Positions 1 to 10,119 of a stretch of DNA of 64,000 nucleotides are shown here, piece by piece. Both the position numbers and the translations under genes were made by a program. The stretch comes from Diphasiastrum complanatum (taxonomy: Eukaryota; Streptophyta; Lycopodiopsida; Lycopodiales; Lycopodiaceae). Numbering within the stretch: the first letter of the stretch is position 1; every line of letters starts with the position of its first letter. The notes under the pieces are model-generated. The model was not told the DNA's origin. It searched no databases and saw only the letters and a program-made list of their open reading frames with translations. The stretch lies in assembly GCA_029204225.1 (NCBI GenBank), contig CM055112.1, positions 26,177,922 to 26,241,921 of the forward strand, written 5' to 3'.

Positions 1-214
1 AATGACTCAAGTAGGAAATGAGATGCCTAAGAAAACCATGATAATCTGTAGCCCTGATCACGAAGGCGCTGTGAGGAGGATAGTGCAATCTGTATGTATC
101 GTCTGTCTATCTCTAGTAACGCCTGTATCCTCTATATATAGGAAATGAGTTGGAAAGCTGCCTCGATCTGTATAGGTGGAACTACGAACTCGGCCAGGAG
201 AATCTCATGTGGAA

Positions 215-1195
215 CAGAAGGCTTCACTTGAGGGACAGAATCAAAGGCCTTCCATGCTGAGGAGGAGGCTAACCCTCTCTCTCCTGTGCTTAGCCTCCTC
301 AATCATGGCTCGCAATGTGAAGATGTGATCTATAGTAGAGTAATGGGCTCGAAAACCTGCCTGACCCATAGCATGTAGTCTCCTAGTCTCCACCTCTGAG
401 CTCACAACAAACTGAAGTATAGTACCATATAGCTTCGCTAGGACATGCCCAATCATGATGGTGCGGTAGTCACTGGGAATCATGGGGTCACCATTCTTAT
501 GGATGGGGTGGATGATGTTAGTGCACTTGGATGATGGGAAACCAGAAACAACTGCGGCATTAAGAAGGGTGGCTATGGTGGGAGCGAGTAAGTTAGAGGC
601 ATGGGAAAGGAGTTCAGACTCAAGGTCTTCAATATCTCTGGCCTTGTGAGACTTCATCTTCTTAATGGCTGCAAGTACCATGTCAGATGTGAAGAAGGAG
701 AACTCAGATGGTCGTGAAGATATGGAGATAGGTGACTCGGTAGGGACGGTATACAGGCTAGCAGCATAATCAGTCCATATGTGAAGGTCCTCCAGGAGGG
801 GTGGTGGAGATCAAGGAATGAACTCACGCCAAAAAGCGCCCGAATAAGAACTGAACAGAAGGTCAATAAGACGTTTCCCTTCAGAATCATCATAGGAACG
901 TTTCTTACGGCGGAGAACACGCTGGTAGGAGCGTCGGGAAAATCGAAGCAGGTGTGGAGCATGAATAGGTTACTGAATGATGAAGAGAACGGCACTCGGT
1001 ATCGTACCATGGGGGGTGCAACGGTCTTCGTCGAGTCTTTTTGGGATGGGGTTTTGTGGGGAGGGTTAGTGATGCAGCTGTGTGGAGAGAGGTAGTGAGA
1101 AATGCAGCCTGGGTGTCAACTGGACTGTCATGAGGAAAGGAGTGTAAAAGTGAAGCCAAGGACTGCCGGTACAATGGCATGTAAATGGGATCAAA
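215..1195 (-). pseudogene. LINE copy C endonuclease-RT linker and RT N-terminal remnant
   Basis: The minus strand from 1195 codes the linker between endonuclease and RT (LYRQSLASLLHSF, PPWYDTECRSLH). It then codes the RT N-terminal region at 681-241 (DIEDLESELLSHAS, CTNIIHPIHKNGDPM, AMGQAGFRAHYSTIDHIF). These match copy B closely. The RT palm and the YADD box are absent, and the frame changes several times. It is a dead copy. Confidence 0.75.
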
Positions 1196-2389
1196 TGTAA
1201 CTTAGCCCTGCACCACAAAGCATCTCGGCGACTCTCTAGGGAAGTGAAACGGATAATGAGTGTGGCTGCATCTCTAGTGGTCCTCCATGCGGTATCTAAC
1301 CCATCTGTCCTGTGCCCGAGAGTGGTGTCAAGAAAGCGTCTAGCTTCAGCCAAGGCATCCTGTGTATCCGGGATCCCGCGAACTCTAATGTTGTGAGATT
1401 TTTGGTCTCGCGATATTCTCTTCCGAGATGGTGGCTAAGATAACTGAGGAGATGGGAGCGCTTAGTTTGGTGCCTTTTTTCAGAACTGATGCCCAAGAGC
1501 GGGCCTCTTCTTGCTGCTTCTCAATCCTGGTTTCTAACTCTCGTATCATATTGGTGGTGGATTCCGAAGTTGCAGCTTGCTTGATCCCGATGGATTGTTC
1601 CAGTGATGCAACTTTGGACTGCAACAGGTTCTTCTCATTGATCAAGGAGGTAACCGTTCCTTTCAGCTGTGAGATTTCTTGTCGCAGGATCTTGAAATCG
1701 GCCTTGATTTGATCGATCTGCCAAGAGGAAAAAAGCTCAGTTGATTTGGAGGGTGTATACGGGATACTTGTTGTAGATTGTGGTGCCGGGAGGGAAGAGG
1801 AGCTAGCACTAATCGGGATGGGGAGGATGGGAACAAAGTCGGGAGAAAACGGTGGGATCGGCGGGCATGAGCGGGCAAGATCTGTAGCCACGCAGGCAGA
1901 CTGCTCTGCCTGCGTAGCATGGGGGTGCCACCTCAGCAGGCAGCGTTGCTTGCATGGCAGGAAGCGCTGCCACCTCAGCAGCATGGGTAGGCAAAGGCAG
2001 GTCAGCGAGGGGGGGGGGGGGGTAGACAGATCAGCGAGGGGGTGGGTAGGTAGATCAGTGAGGGGGGTAGCGTGGGTAGGCAGCATCGTGGCAGGTGGAT
2101 CAAGGGTAGGCAGATCAGGGGAGGCAGGCAGACCAGGGGTAGGCAGCCCTTCGCCAATAGGCAGATCTGCAAGGGGGGGGTAGACAACATGATGGTAGGT
2201 GGGGGGTGCGATGGCAGATCCGAGAGGGGAGGAGTAGTTGCAAGGGGGGGAGTAGTTAGATCAGCGAAGGGGGGGGGGAAAGGGAGGTGGTAGCGAGGGT
2301 AGAGAGGGAGCGCGATGGTCTGCAGGGAGGATTGGAGGGCGGAGGGGCCATAGCGAGGGAGAGGGGAGCGCCCTACACCACCATCGCGA

Positions 2390-2390
<1 letters not shown>
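1196..2390 (-). pseudogene. LINE copy C ORF1p remnant
   Basis: ORF1p is the RNA-binding protein of LINEs. The part at 2390-1750 is low complexity and codes mainly Pro, Leu and Ser. A clear heptad-rich coiled coil follows at about 1720-1440 (QIKADFKILRQEISQLKG and onward). After a frameshift, an ORF1 C-terminal segment at 1353-1196 reads EARRFLDTTLGHRTDG, DTAWRTTRDAATLIIRFTSL and ends at RAKL. In copies B and D the domain continues past RAKL. Here it is cut and out of frame with what follows, so it is not functional. Confidence 0.75.
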
Positions 2391-2391
<1 letters not shown>

Positions 2392-2444
<53 letters not shown>

Positions 2445-2450
2445 AGAAAG
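2392..2450. repeat. (GA)n microsatellite, the 3' tail of LINE copy B
   Basis: An uninterrupted GA run on the plus strand ends in AAGAAGAAAGCTTTATTAATG. On the minus strand this reads ACATTAATAAAGC followed by a CT tail, the same 3' terminus as copies A and D. The next base past the run is already the 5' part of copy C. Confidence 0.95.
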
Positions 2451-2646
2451 CTTTATTAATGTCTTTTCCATGCCAAAAGGCATATAAGACAAAAGTAGTA
2501 CATGTCAAGTATGTGGTAACTAGGAGAGCGTCTAAAGCATCTCCAATGCTGTAATAAAGAAGAAACATCTGGTACAGGCTAAGATAAATACATAAATGAA
2601 ATACATAAATGAAAAAGCATGTGCATGAAAATCATATGTATCCATG

Positions 2647-4700
2647 TCAAGAAGTCAGGGCCGTGCTGATGCTGTAGAAGGATGTAATGCGAGTTGTAAC
2701 ATCAGTAAGCGCTAGAACATGCTGGCGTCGTCGATGAGTATGAGCATATGTAGTGCGTCTCTGTCTAGGAGGCCTGGTGGGACATGTAACTCTCATGGTC
2801 GCCTGAGGCTGGGTGGTACGTCGTCTCTGCGTCCTGGGTCTGGGAATGTCGTCGCAATTGCTGTCAGTCATGTCCGCATCAGAACGTGATCTCCTGCGTG
2901 AGAAGAAGGATGTAATCTGGGACTGGGTGACTGGGTAAGTATGCTGAACTGCCTGACATAGGTCCTGTCGTAAGAGGGACATCTCACGTAGCATAAGTGC
3001 CACACAACGGGGGTCCTCGTATGAGATAAGGGACCGCAGTGTAACATGTGTCTGACGAAAAAGGCAATGATATCGCCCTCTGATCTCATAGTAAATTGGA
3101 CATGTGAAAAGGAAGTGCTCCTCTGACTCGACCATAGCTAATGAGCACAACTGGCAAGTCCGCTCCTCTTGCGGGGTGCACTGGAAGTGTCCAGTCTCAA
3201 TAGCCAACTGATGTGAAGATACTCAAAACTGGCCCAACAGAAACCGAAGCCCGTGAGATAGTCCTGAGGTGAGGTAGTGTGGCAAAACTGGAAGTCCTGC
3301 TGTGTCTAGGATAAGCTGGAAGATGGCGGATAGCTGTATGGGTGGAACCACGAACTCTGTCAGTATAATCTGGTGTGGGACGGATGGCTTAGCCCGTATC
3401 ATCCGAGATAACATGAGAACCTGCAGTTGTGAAATATGGGCCCAATCCGATGATGTAAGACCCGTACACCATACTTCTGCTGCATATAGGGTTGTGGGTA
3501 TAACGAGAGTGTCAAAAAGCTGGCATTTACTCGGGGCATCCCGAATAAACCGTCTGAAACAGAAACGCTCTAACTGGACAAGTGACGCGTGGCCCTTCCC
3601 AAGTCTGGCGGAAGCTGCCTGTCGCATACCAAAGATAGGCCCTGTAAAGAGTACGCCAAGGTAAGTGTAGGAAGATACAACCTCCAAGGGCTGCCTGTCG
3701 AAGATGAGTTCCTGGCGCTGCATAAAAGCTCTCGATGTGTTGAAAACCATAACTTTGGTTTTCAATATGTTAACCCCTAGTCCCCATCTACTGCAGAAAG
3801 CATGAAGGCTGTCGAGTTGCCGCTGTAATCCCTCTCTGGTAGAAGATAGGAGAACCACGTCATCTGCATATAAAAGTATAGCAATCAAGATACTCCCCAG
3901 TCTGCGACCTGTGCTACCACATCCCTCAATGACTCTCTCAAGCTCATCGATATATAGCCCAAACAGGGTTGGAGATAGAGAACAACCCTGTTTAACACCA
4001 ACAGTGCTCCAGATATGATCTGAGATGCCGATGTCACTCCGAAAACAACCAAGGACTCTCTCATATAGTGCCATCACTGCCAAGATCGTGTCAGTAGAAA
4101 AACTGAGATCACGAAGCCGTTGGATGAGGAGGGAACGTGGAACAGAGTCGAAGGCTTTCCTAAAGTCAACAAAACAATAGTAGACCCGCTCTTTCCTGTG
4201 TCTAGCTTCCTCAATAATGGCCCGAAGAGTGAAGATATGATCTGTAGTGGAGTAGTGTGCTCTGAAACCCGCCTGGCCCAATGCATGTAATCGCCTGGAC
4301 TCTGCCTCAGAACTGACTGCTGACTGGAGGATGGTGCCGTATAACTTGGCAATGATGTGCCCAACCATAATGTTGCGATAGTTACCAGGGTCCATGGGGT
4401 CACCAGTTTTGTGAATGGGATGGATGATGTTGGTACACCAGGAGGAAGGGAAGCCGGAGACGACTGCTCGATTGAGCAAGGTGGCTAGGGTAGGTGATAT
4501 GTGTCTGCAACATGGATTAGAAGCTCGGATTCGAGGTCATCAATATCCCGGGTGCAACGGGTTTTCAGTCTCTTAATGGCCGTCAAGACCATGTCCGAGG
4601 TGAAGAACGTGAAGGTAGTCGGCCGGGAGAGATGGAGATGGGTGTGTCTGTGGGTACAGTATACAGGGTAGTGGCATATGTAGTCCAAGTATGAAGGTCA
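2647..4700 (-). pseudogene. LINE copy B reverse transcriptase and C-terminal Cys/His domain
   Basis: RT blocks are in order: [61 protein letters not shown], the active site [10 protein letters not shown], and GLGVNILKTKVMVF. After the thumb region comes a CX2CX9HX4C motif (CQLCSLAMVESEEHFLFTC) and a tail with [15 protein letters not shown]. The main RT frame runs 4479-3223 and is stopped by one TGA after GQF, where copy D has an Arg codon. The frame resumes at 3207-2647. A frameshift at about 4480 separates the linker. GVKQGC...[12 protein letters not shown] differs from the GLRQGDPLSP box of typical plant L1 elements. Confidence 0.9.
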
Positions 4701-5039
4701 GTGAGGGGGGGAGGTGGGGTACGGGGAATGAATTCCCTCCAAAAGACGCCAGTGGAGGAACTACAAAGGGAATCGACTAGGCTTTTCCCTTTTGGGGTTT
4801 CATACACTCGTTTCTTCCGGCGGAGGGTGTGATGGAGAGATCGACGAGCTGCATGGAGAAAATGTGTGTTATGAAGTCTAGCTTGGGTGACTTGGAGATG
4901 AAGGAAACGACATTCGGCGTCAAACCAGGGAGGTCGGATGGGGTGTGATGAAGTGGGTGGGCGTCGATGTGGCTTCGAGGAAAAGGAAGATGATGCAGCA
5001 TTATGGAGTGAAGTGGTAAGGAAGGTAGCTTGTGTTTCT

Positions 5040-5990
5040 AACGGTGCGTGGTGTGGGAAACGACGAAGAAATGGGTTGACGGCCTCCTGGTATGTTTGGA
5101 TGTGGGAATGATCAAAAGTGTACTTGGGTGCACGGGAGATGAGTGGAGTAATGGGTGGTTGGAGGGTCGGGATGGAGCCCATACTGAAAGATAGAAAGGA
5201 GTGATTGGATAGGGTGGTGTGAAGAATCTGGAAATCGGACAGGAGTGGGATAAAACCTGGTGACCCCATGAGATAGTCGACGACACTGTGTCCTTCACTG
5301 TGTGGGTGGCAAGTGAATCTGCCAGAATGTGGCCAACAAGCTAAGCCATTATAAATGGCCAACTCGTGAGCTTCACCCATCTGTAAAAGGTACTCTCCAT
5401 AGCTCGTGATAGGGCCCATCTCGTCCTCTGAGGTCCTAGTGATACCAATGTCCTCGCAATCAATAGCTCGTGTACGTAAGATGTCATCCGTGTCATGAAA
5501 ATCCACCTGTCTGGTAGCAGTCCTGGCATTAAAGTCGCCAGTGAGAAGGACATAACCCCGATCTGAGACTCTGACAATGTCTGCTAAAGATCAGCATAGG
5601 GAGAACCTGATCCGTCCGCAAAGGAGGAAGACTCTGGAGGAAAGTAGCAGGCAGCAATGAAGAGATCCCTATCCAAATCAATAGCTCATCCAGTAATGTG
5701 AACCCATATGTATCGTGCCTGTCCATCATGTCGGATAAACTCTATCGCTGACTGTAATGACTCCCGATAAAGACATGCCACTCCACTTGAACCTCTGCCA
5801 CTCGTTGATCGCGTCTCTGTCCTATAAACTAAATTCCATCTGTAGCCTACAAATGTGGGTAGTCCTCGCTTTGGGCTCTCGTGTGTCTCCATAAAGAAGA
5901 GTATATCTCTATTTGTGATAAAGTCAGTAAGATCTCCAGCCGTGGATGGTGAGTGTATGCCGTTGCAGTTCCATACTCCAAGCTGCAAGT
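5040..5990 (-). pseudogene. LINE copy B APE-type endonuclease domain
   Basis: This domain nicks target DNA to prime reverse transcription. Visible blocks are [10 protein letters not shown] (start), FMETHESPKRGLPTF (the ET block), SSGVACLYRESL, TGDFNART (the GDFN block), GHSVVDYLMGSPGF and SNHSFLSF (the region of the S(D/N)H catalytic block). These are the usual ordered APE-LINE motifs. The frame breaks between about 5686 and 5506. In copy D the ORF1 C-terminus and endonuclease run on in one frame, so the ancestral element may have coded them as one polyprotein. Confidence 0.8.
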
Positions 5991-6039
5991 GGTGTGGAGG
6001 GGGTCCCGGGATGCTCCCAAGCCCGGGGACCCCAATTTC

Positions 6040-7320
6040 CTATAGGCTGTTTCCGGATGTAGTACCATTGAGGTACCGAACAGCGCCATCTCGATAGATC
6101 ACTCGTCTTCCAGTAGCTTTGGCAGTTTGGAATGCTTGACGTCTTTCTTCAACCTGTATATAGGTAAGGTCATCATCCATGAAGATCTTGGTGTCTTTCA
6201 ACTTGGCTCTTTTCCGCAAGGTTTCTTTACGATACCTAAGTGACGTAAAGCGGAGGACCAAAGTAGTGGTGTCTTTTTTGGTGCGCCATGCTGTATCAAA
6301 ACCTTCTACATTGTGTCCTAGGGTGGTACATAGAAATCTTTTTGCTTCTTCAATGGCGTTTTGGGTATCGACAATGCCTCGTACCCTAATATTGAGAGCC
6401 TTGGAATCTCGAAGTTTTTCTTCCGTAAGAGTGGCGGAAATGAACGATGAAAGAGGGGCAGACTTACTTCCACCATCGGCTGTCCAAGGTGGGCCATGTT
6501 CTGGTCGATTCTCTGTGTTGGCTCAACTGCTGTTCCAGGTCTTGTAACTTCGTCATTGTCTCTGCTTGCGGCTGGGAAGCACACTTGTTATCCATTTCTG
6601 TCCGAAGTTGTTGGTTCTCTGTGCGTAGATGTATGATTTCCAGTTTCAAGGTTTGTACATCTGCTTTCAGCTCTTTCAATTGGTAGGCTAAAAAAATTTC
6701 GAAGGATTTGGAGGTCGTGTAATCTGCGTGGGATAGAAAGGGGGTGTCCGGGGCAGCATTGGCAAGGATGGGAGTGGAAGGGACAGGAGATGAAGGAGGG
6801 GGGCCGGAGTGGGAAGCGAGGAGAGGGGGGGGCTGTTAGTGTGTGGCGAGGGAAGGGGCGCCTGCTGCACAGCAGTATGGGGAAGCTCTTGAACAGTAGA
6901 GAGGGCAGCAGCAAGGGCGGAGGAGGTAGAATGGAGGGTGGCAACCGGTGGGGCGGAGGTAGCAGGTGGGGCGGGGACCGCAGGTGGGGTGGAGGCTGCA
7001 GGGGAGATATCAGGTGGGACGGGGACCGCAGGTGGGGTGGAGGCCGCAGGGGAGATATCAGGTGTGGAGGCATTGGGTGGGGCAGAGGCAGCAAGTGGGG
7101 TGGAGGGGGAGAGCTGGAGGGCGACAGCAGGTGGAACGGGTGGGGCAAAAGTAGGGGGGAGGGCAGTAGCAGGTGGAGCGGGTGCAGCAGGTGGAGCAGG
7201 TGGGGCAGGGGTAGGGTGGAGGGCAGCAGCAGGTGGAGTGCAGGATGAGGTAGGAGGAGATGGAGGGGGGCGGGGGGGGGGTTTGGGGGAGCAAGGGCTC
7301 CCCCTGGTTTTACGGGCCAT
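6040..7320 (-). pseudogene. LINE copy B ORF1p
   Basis: The start ATG at 7320-7318 opens with MARKTRGSP. The N-terminal third (7300-6720) is a Pro/Ala-rich low-complexity arm coded by a G-rich minisatellite on the plus strand. A coiled coil follows at 6679-6560 (MKELKADVQTLKLEIIHL). Then comes a C-terminal domain at about 6370-6040 that includes FDTAWRTKKDTT, LRFTSLRYRKETLRKRAKL, KDTKIFMDDDLTY and GRRVIYRDGAVRYL. That last block resembles the C-terminal domain of L1 ORF1p more than the CCHC-type ORF1 usual in plant L1s. Frameshifts separate the parts. The role inferred is RNA binding and trimerisation. Confidence 0.75.
6930..7240. repeat. G-rich minisatellite inside LINE copy B ORF1
   Basis: The plus strand shows degenerate GCAGGTGGGGCGG-type units. 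One clean duplication has a 48-bp period, its units starting at 6973 and 7021. It codes the Pro/Ala-rich arm on the minus strand. Copy C has a different low-complexity sequence at the same place. Confidence 0.7.
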
Positions 7321-7364
7321 GGAGGAGGGCGCTGATGGAGGAGCGGTGGAGGAGGGCGGACTAG

Positions 7365-7366
<2 letters not shown>

Positions 7367-7404
<38 letters not shown>
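7367..7404. repeat. (GA)n microsatellite, the 3' tail of LINE copy A
   Basis: A GA run is followed on the plus strand by CTTTATTAATGTG. The minus strand therefore reads CACATTAATAAAG then (CT)n, the LINE family 3' end. The 5' leader of copy B begins directly on its other side. Confidence 0.95.
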
Positions 7405-7407
<3 letters not shown>

Positions 7408-8120
7408 TATTAATGTGTTGTTGGTACTCGTAGGTACAAAAGATTGACTAAGGTATATGAAGTGTGCCATAACCATATGAGCGTACTAAACGTCTCCATA
7501 AATAACAACAAGGAAAAGAAATTAATACAAAGTTCTCTCAAATAGAGCATTATTGAAGTACTAACTAGATAATAAGTGTCATGTCTCTACATGTCCCTAT
7601 TTGTCAACCCTCCAGAAAAAGGATGTGATGGTGGTGTCCTCATCTCTTTGCTATTGAGCTATATTTCTGTAATGACGTTGAGCGTGAGGTCTATGCTATC
7701 TCTATTGTTGTTGCTGCATTTGTCACTTGCTCTGCCTGAAATTGGAAACATGGCTCGATCTGCTGCACTGACGTTGGCGCGCGATGTTTGTGTCTCACTA
7801 GAATATCTATCTTATCCTTCAATTTGTCCTTTGTATCGTCTATAGATTTTTGTTTCATCAAGGCTATGCGGCGTGGGTCCTCATATGTAATTAGAGAATG
7901 AGGTGTCATGATTGTATCCTGATGTGAGCCATAGTATCTCCTCCTAATCTCTAAATATGTTGGATATTTGAAGATGAAATGGTCTTCATCCTCAATCTCC
8001 CCAAGTGTACAGATCTGAAAATTTTTGTCCTCTCTGTGTACGCTATGAAAATGTCTTGTCTCAACATGTAGCTGATGTGATGAGACTCTAAATTGTCCTA
8101 GTATAGACCTCGATCCATGT
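7405..8120 (-). mobile_element. LINE copy A, 3' fragment (5'-truncated)
   Basis: About 0.7 kb of a LINE 3' end on the minus strand. It has the ACATTAATAAAG terminus and a 3' UTR at 7405-7690. It also has a decayed copy of the C-terminal domain: HFIFKYPTYLEIRRRYYG, then SLITYEDPRRIALMKQ at about 7970-7850, matching [15 protein letters not shown] in copy B. The truncated 5' end is typical of incomplete target-primed reverse transcription. The exact upstream border near 8120 is uncertain. Confidence 0.75.
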
Positions 8121-9124
8121 GTCTTTTTCCATCTGGAACGTTATAGACCTTTCCAACTCATACGGTGCCTATAAAAGGATTGTAATCCCATAGGTATCTA
8201 GGGTAGGGCAGCCACACAATCAACCTCCATGAAGCGGGATCTATAGGAGAAGGGTTTCACCTTGAGCTGTCCATCCCAAACTATCAAACTCCAATCTGAA
8301 ACTTTACTCTAAACCTAGCACATCAAGTACACATGGATCTGAAACTTCGATCCTCGTTAATTTCCCTGCATGTCAGAACATCAAGAAGCATGAAACATGG
8401 TGGAGTTGGCTGCCTTGTCTCCTCCCAACCTTTGTTGCATAGATTATGATGAGGAATGCCTCTCTCTAGGCTCACTTATGCACAATCATCAAGCACCCCT
8501 TAACCTTGACCTTTCCTAACGTCGACACTTGCTACTTGGCAAGCGAGTCAACTGACATGTGTCACTCATACATTAGACCAAGTGTCCCAGTGAGCATGTG
8601 ACACGTGTCATGTTTGACCAGTCAACCCTTACATGTGTCACTAATTCACTAGACCAAGTGTCCCAGTGAGCATATGACACATGTCATGTTGACTAGTCGA
8701 CTCCTACTTTCAAGGAGGTCAGTCGAGCCACTCTAGATAAATGACCTAGTACCCCATGCCAAAGCCAAGCACGACTCTATGAGGTCCAATGCCAACTAAT
8801 TATAGTTTATTTGCAAATTGCTTACAAAGGTCACAAAGCATATGAACATCAATGGCTGCCGATAGCTCAGGCAAATCTCTAGCCAAGAGTATAGCTCCTC
8901 TACAAGAAGCTCAAGACTCCAAAACATGAAAACCTAAATAATGAATAGCCTTAGTGGCTATGTATAACTAGAACTACCTCCCTTCAATTTAGTTGGAGGG
9001 AAATATGAAATTCAAATAAGGAACCACATAAAATAGTGTGTCAGGGCATGTAAAATGTAATAAAAAAGTTGCATGTCCCTTAATAATGATCAAGAGAGGA
9101 GTACGAAAAATTTGTCCATAAAAC
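8121..9124. other. TERC intron 7 sequence without a recognised gene
   Basis: I see no coding exon here. It contains a 76-bp tandem duplication at 8555-8705 and otherwise unassigned sequence, probably old repeat remnants. Confidence 0.5.
8555..8705. repeat. 76-bp tandem duplication with nested CACGTG/ACATGT palindromes
   Basis: Two copies start at 8555 and 8631. Each runs ACATGTGTCACT, then a stretch ending AGACCAAGTGTCCCAGTGAGC, then TGTGACACGTGTCATG or a variant. The first copy holds the 12-base perfect palindrome TGACACGTGTCA. Confidence 0.85.
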
Positions 9125-9145
9125 GTTGAGTTTCAGCTTGGAGAT

Positions 9146-9631
9146 ATGGTTTATCTACGCCTATGGTTTGCACGTCATCATTTTGTCCAAGGCCATGCTT
9201 CTACTGAGAAGCTTGCACCACGTTATTATGGGCCTTATCGCATTTTGGAGGTTCTTAGTCCAATGACATATCGCTTACAGCTTCCTGCTTCCACACGCGC
9301 CTGTGATGTATTTCATGTCAATTTATTACGTGCTGCTATTGAGGATGACGCTCCTTGTGATGCTGAGTTTCCTACTACTCCAGAGTTATTTCCATTTTTC
9401 CCTGCTGCTATATTACAGGTTCGTCTATACCATAGTCGACGCCACCGGCAGATTCAGTTTTTGGTCCAGTGGGATGGTCGTCCTATTGAGGAGGCCACAT
9501 GGGAGCCTATTGATGTCTTTTATCATACACCATCACTTGCGGATCAGGCTCGTGCTCTTGCTGCACTTGTTAATTCCTCTACATCAGATGTTCTTCTAGT
9601 TGTTGATGCACCAGGGCTTGCTGCTATTTGA
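9146..9631 (+). pseudogene. Gypsy integrase C-terminus plus chromodomain
   Basis: An open 161-residue stretch starts in the integrase C-terminal barrel ([47 protein letters not shown]). It ends in a chromodomain ([19 protein letters not shown], then a helix after [14 protein letters not shown]). In chromoviruses the chromodomain steers integration to marked chromatin. The frame is intact here, but the rest of the polyprotein is missing. Confidence 0.85.
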
Positions 9632-9676
9632 TCCAGTTTCTTTTCAGCAATTGGGTCTACTTTTTGTGCCAGGGAG

Positions 9677-10119
9677 AGTTATGGACTCGGCTCATTACAT
9701 TCGCCGCGTCCATTTACATTTACTTTACTTTATGCATAAGCAGGCCTTGGGCAATTTTTTATTCATTAGTGACACTTAGACTATATGGTTGGCCTTTGGC
9801 CTTATTACTCATTATTAGGCCATTTGGACATATTACTGGAGAGTGGGGGCCTTCTTGGAGGGCGCACTATTTTCCCTCCCAGTTGGGCCCTAGCCACCGG
9901 AAGCTTCCTTTTAGGGCTTCCTCTTGGCTATAAGTAGGGAAACTGTGTCATTTGTTATTCAGCTGATGATATTGATCTTTCTCTTTAGCCTCCTTAATCT
10001 CTCTCTTTCCTGCTTTCTAGGGTTAAGTCTTGCTTATGTGCTGCTTTCATAGCTTAAGTCTTGCTTATGTGATGCTTTCATAGCTTAGCTCTAGATCAGT
10101 TGTGGCTCTATTCGTAACT
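9677..10119 (+). repeat. Gypsy 3' LTR with AGTTA...TAACT ends
   Basis: It follows the polypurine stretch AGGGAG. It begins AGTTATGGACTCGG and ends TTCGTAACT, the same termini as the solo LTR at 40195-40545. It carries an internal 31-bp tandem duplication at about 10023-10084. Length is 443 bp against 351 bp for the solo LTR. Confidence 0.8.

Larger units (their letters stand above)
1..2391 (-). mobile_element. Non-LTR retrotransposon (LINE), copy C, internally deleted, runs off the left edge
   Basis: Read on the minus strand from 2391 down to 1, the order is a proline/leucine-rich ORF1 start, a coiled coil, an ORF1 C-terminal domain, an endonuclease-RT linker, then RT pieces. Each segment matches the longer copy at 2451-7376. 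Two blocks are missing. The end of ORF1 and the whole endonuclease are lost at about 1196, where RAKL joins a segment matching the linker. The RT core, including the YADD active site, is lost at about 215-225, where KAFDSVP is followed directly by KPSVPHE. The 5' end abuts the (GA)n tail of the next copy. The 3' end is outside the window. The element lies in intron 7 of TERC. Confidence 0.85.
2451..7366 (-). mobile_element. Near full-length LINE, copy B
   Basis: This is a 4.9-kb non-LTR retrotransposon on the minus strand. From 7366 downward come a short leader, ORF1 (ATG at 7320), an APE-type endonuclease, RT, a Cys/His C-terminal domain, a 3' UTR of about 200 bp, and ACATTAATAAAGC with a (CT)n tail. 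Both ends abut (GA)n tracts that are the tails of LINE copies. Coding frames are broken by a few frameshifts and stops, so the copy is fairly young but dead. No LTRs are present. Confidence 0.9.
9125..10119 (+). mobile_element. Ty3/gypsy chromovirus 3' end with 3' LTR (5'-truncated)
   Basis: The sequence starts in the integrase C-terminus, continues through a chromodomain and polypurine tract, and ends with a complete-looking LTR at 9677-10119. It is the same family as the minus-strand element at 38880-42870. Everything upstream of the integrase C-terminus is lost at 9125. Confidence 0.85.

Noticed and set aside
2002-2568. Long minus-strand open frame across the GA tract
   Set aside because: It starts in the 3' UTR of LINE B, reads through the microsatellite as SLSLSL and enters copy C. 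It is a chance fusion of two elements.
6790-7447. Glycine-rich plus-strand frames
   Set aside because: Shadows of the Pro-rich ORF1 minisatellite on the opposite strand, with no start context or homology.
6688-7476. 262-residue minus-strand frame rich in Pro/Ala
   Set aside because: The part before 7320 is LINE A 3' UTR and CT tail. The real ORF1 start is the ATG at 7320.
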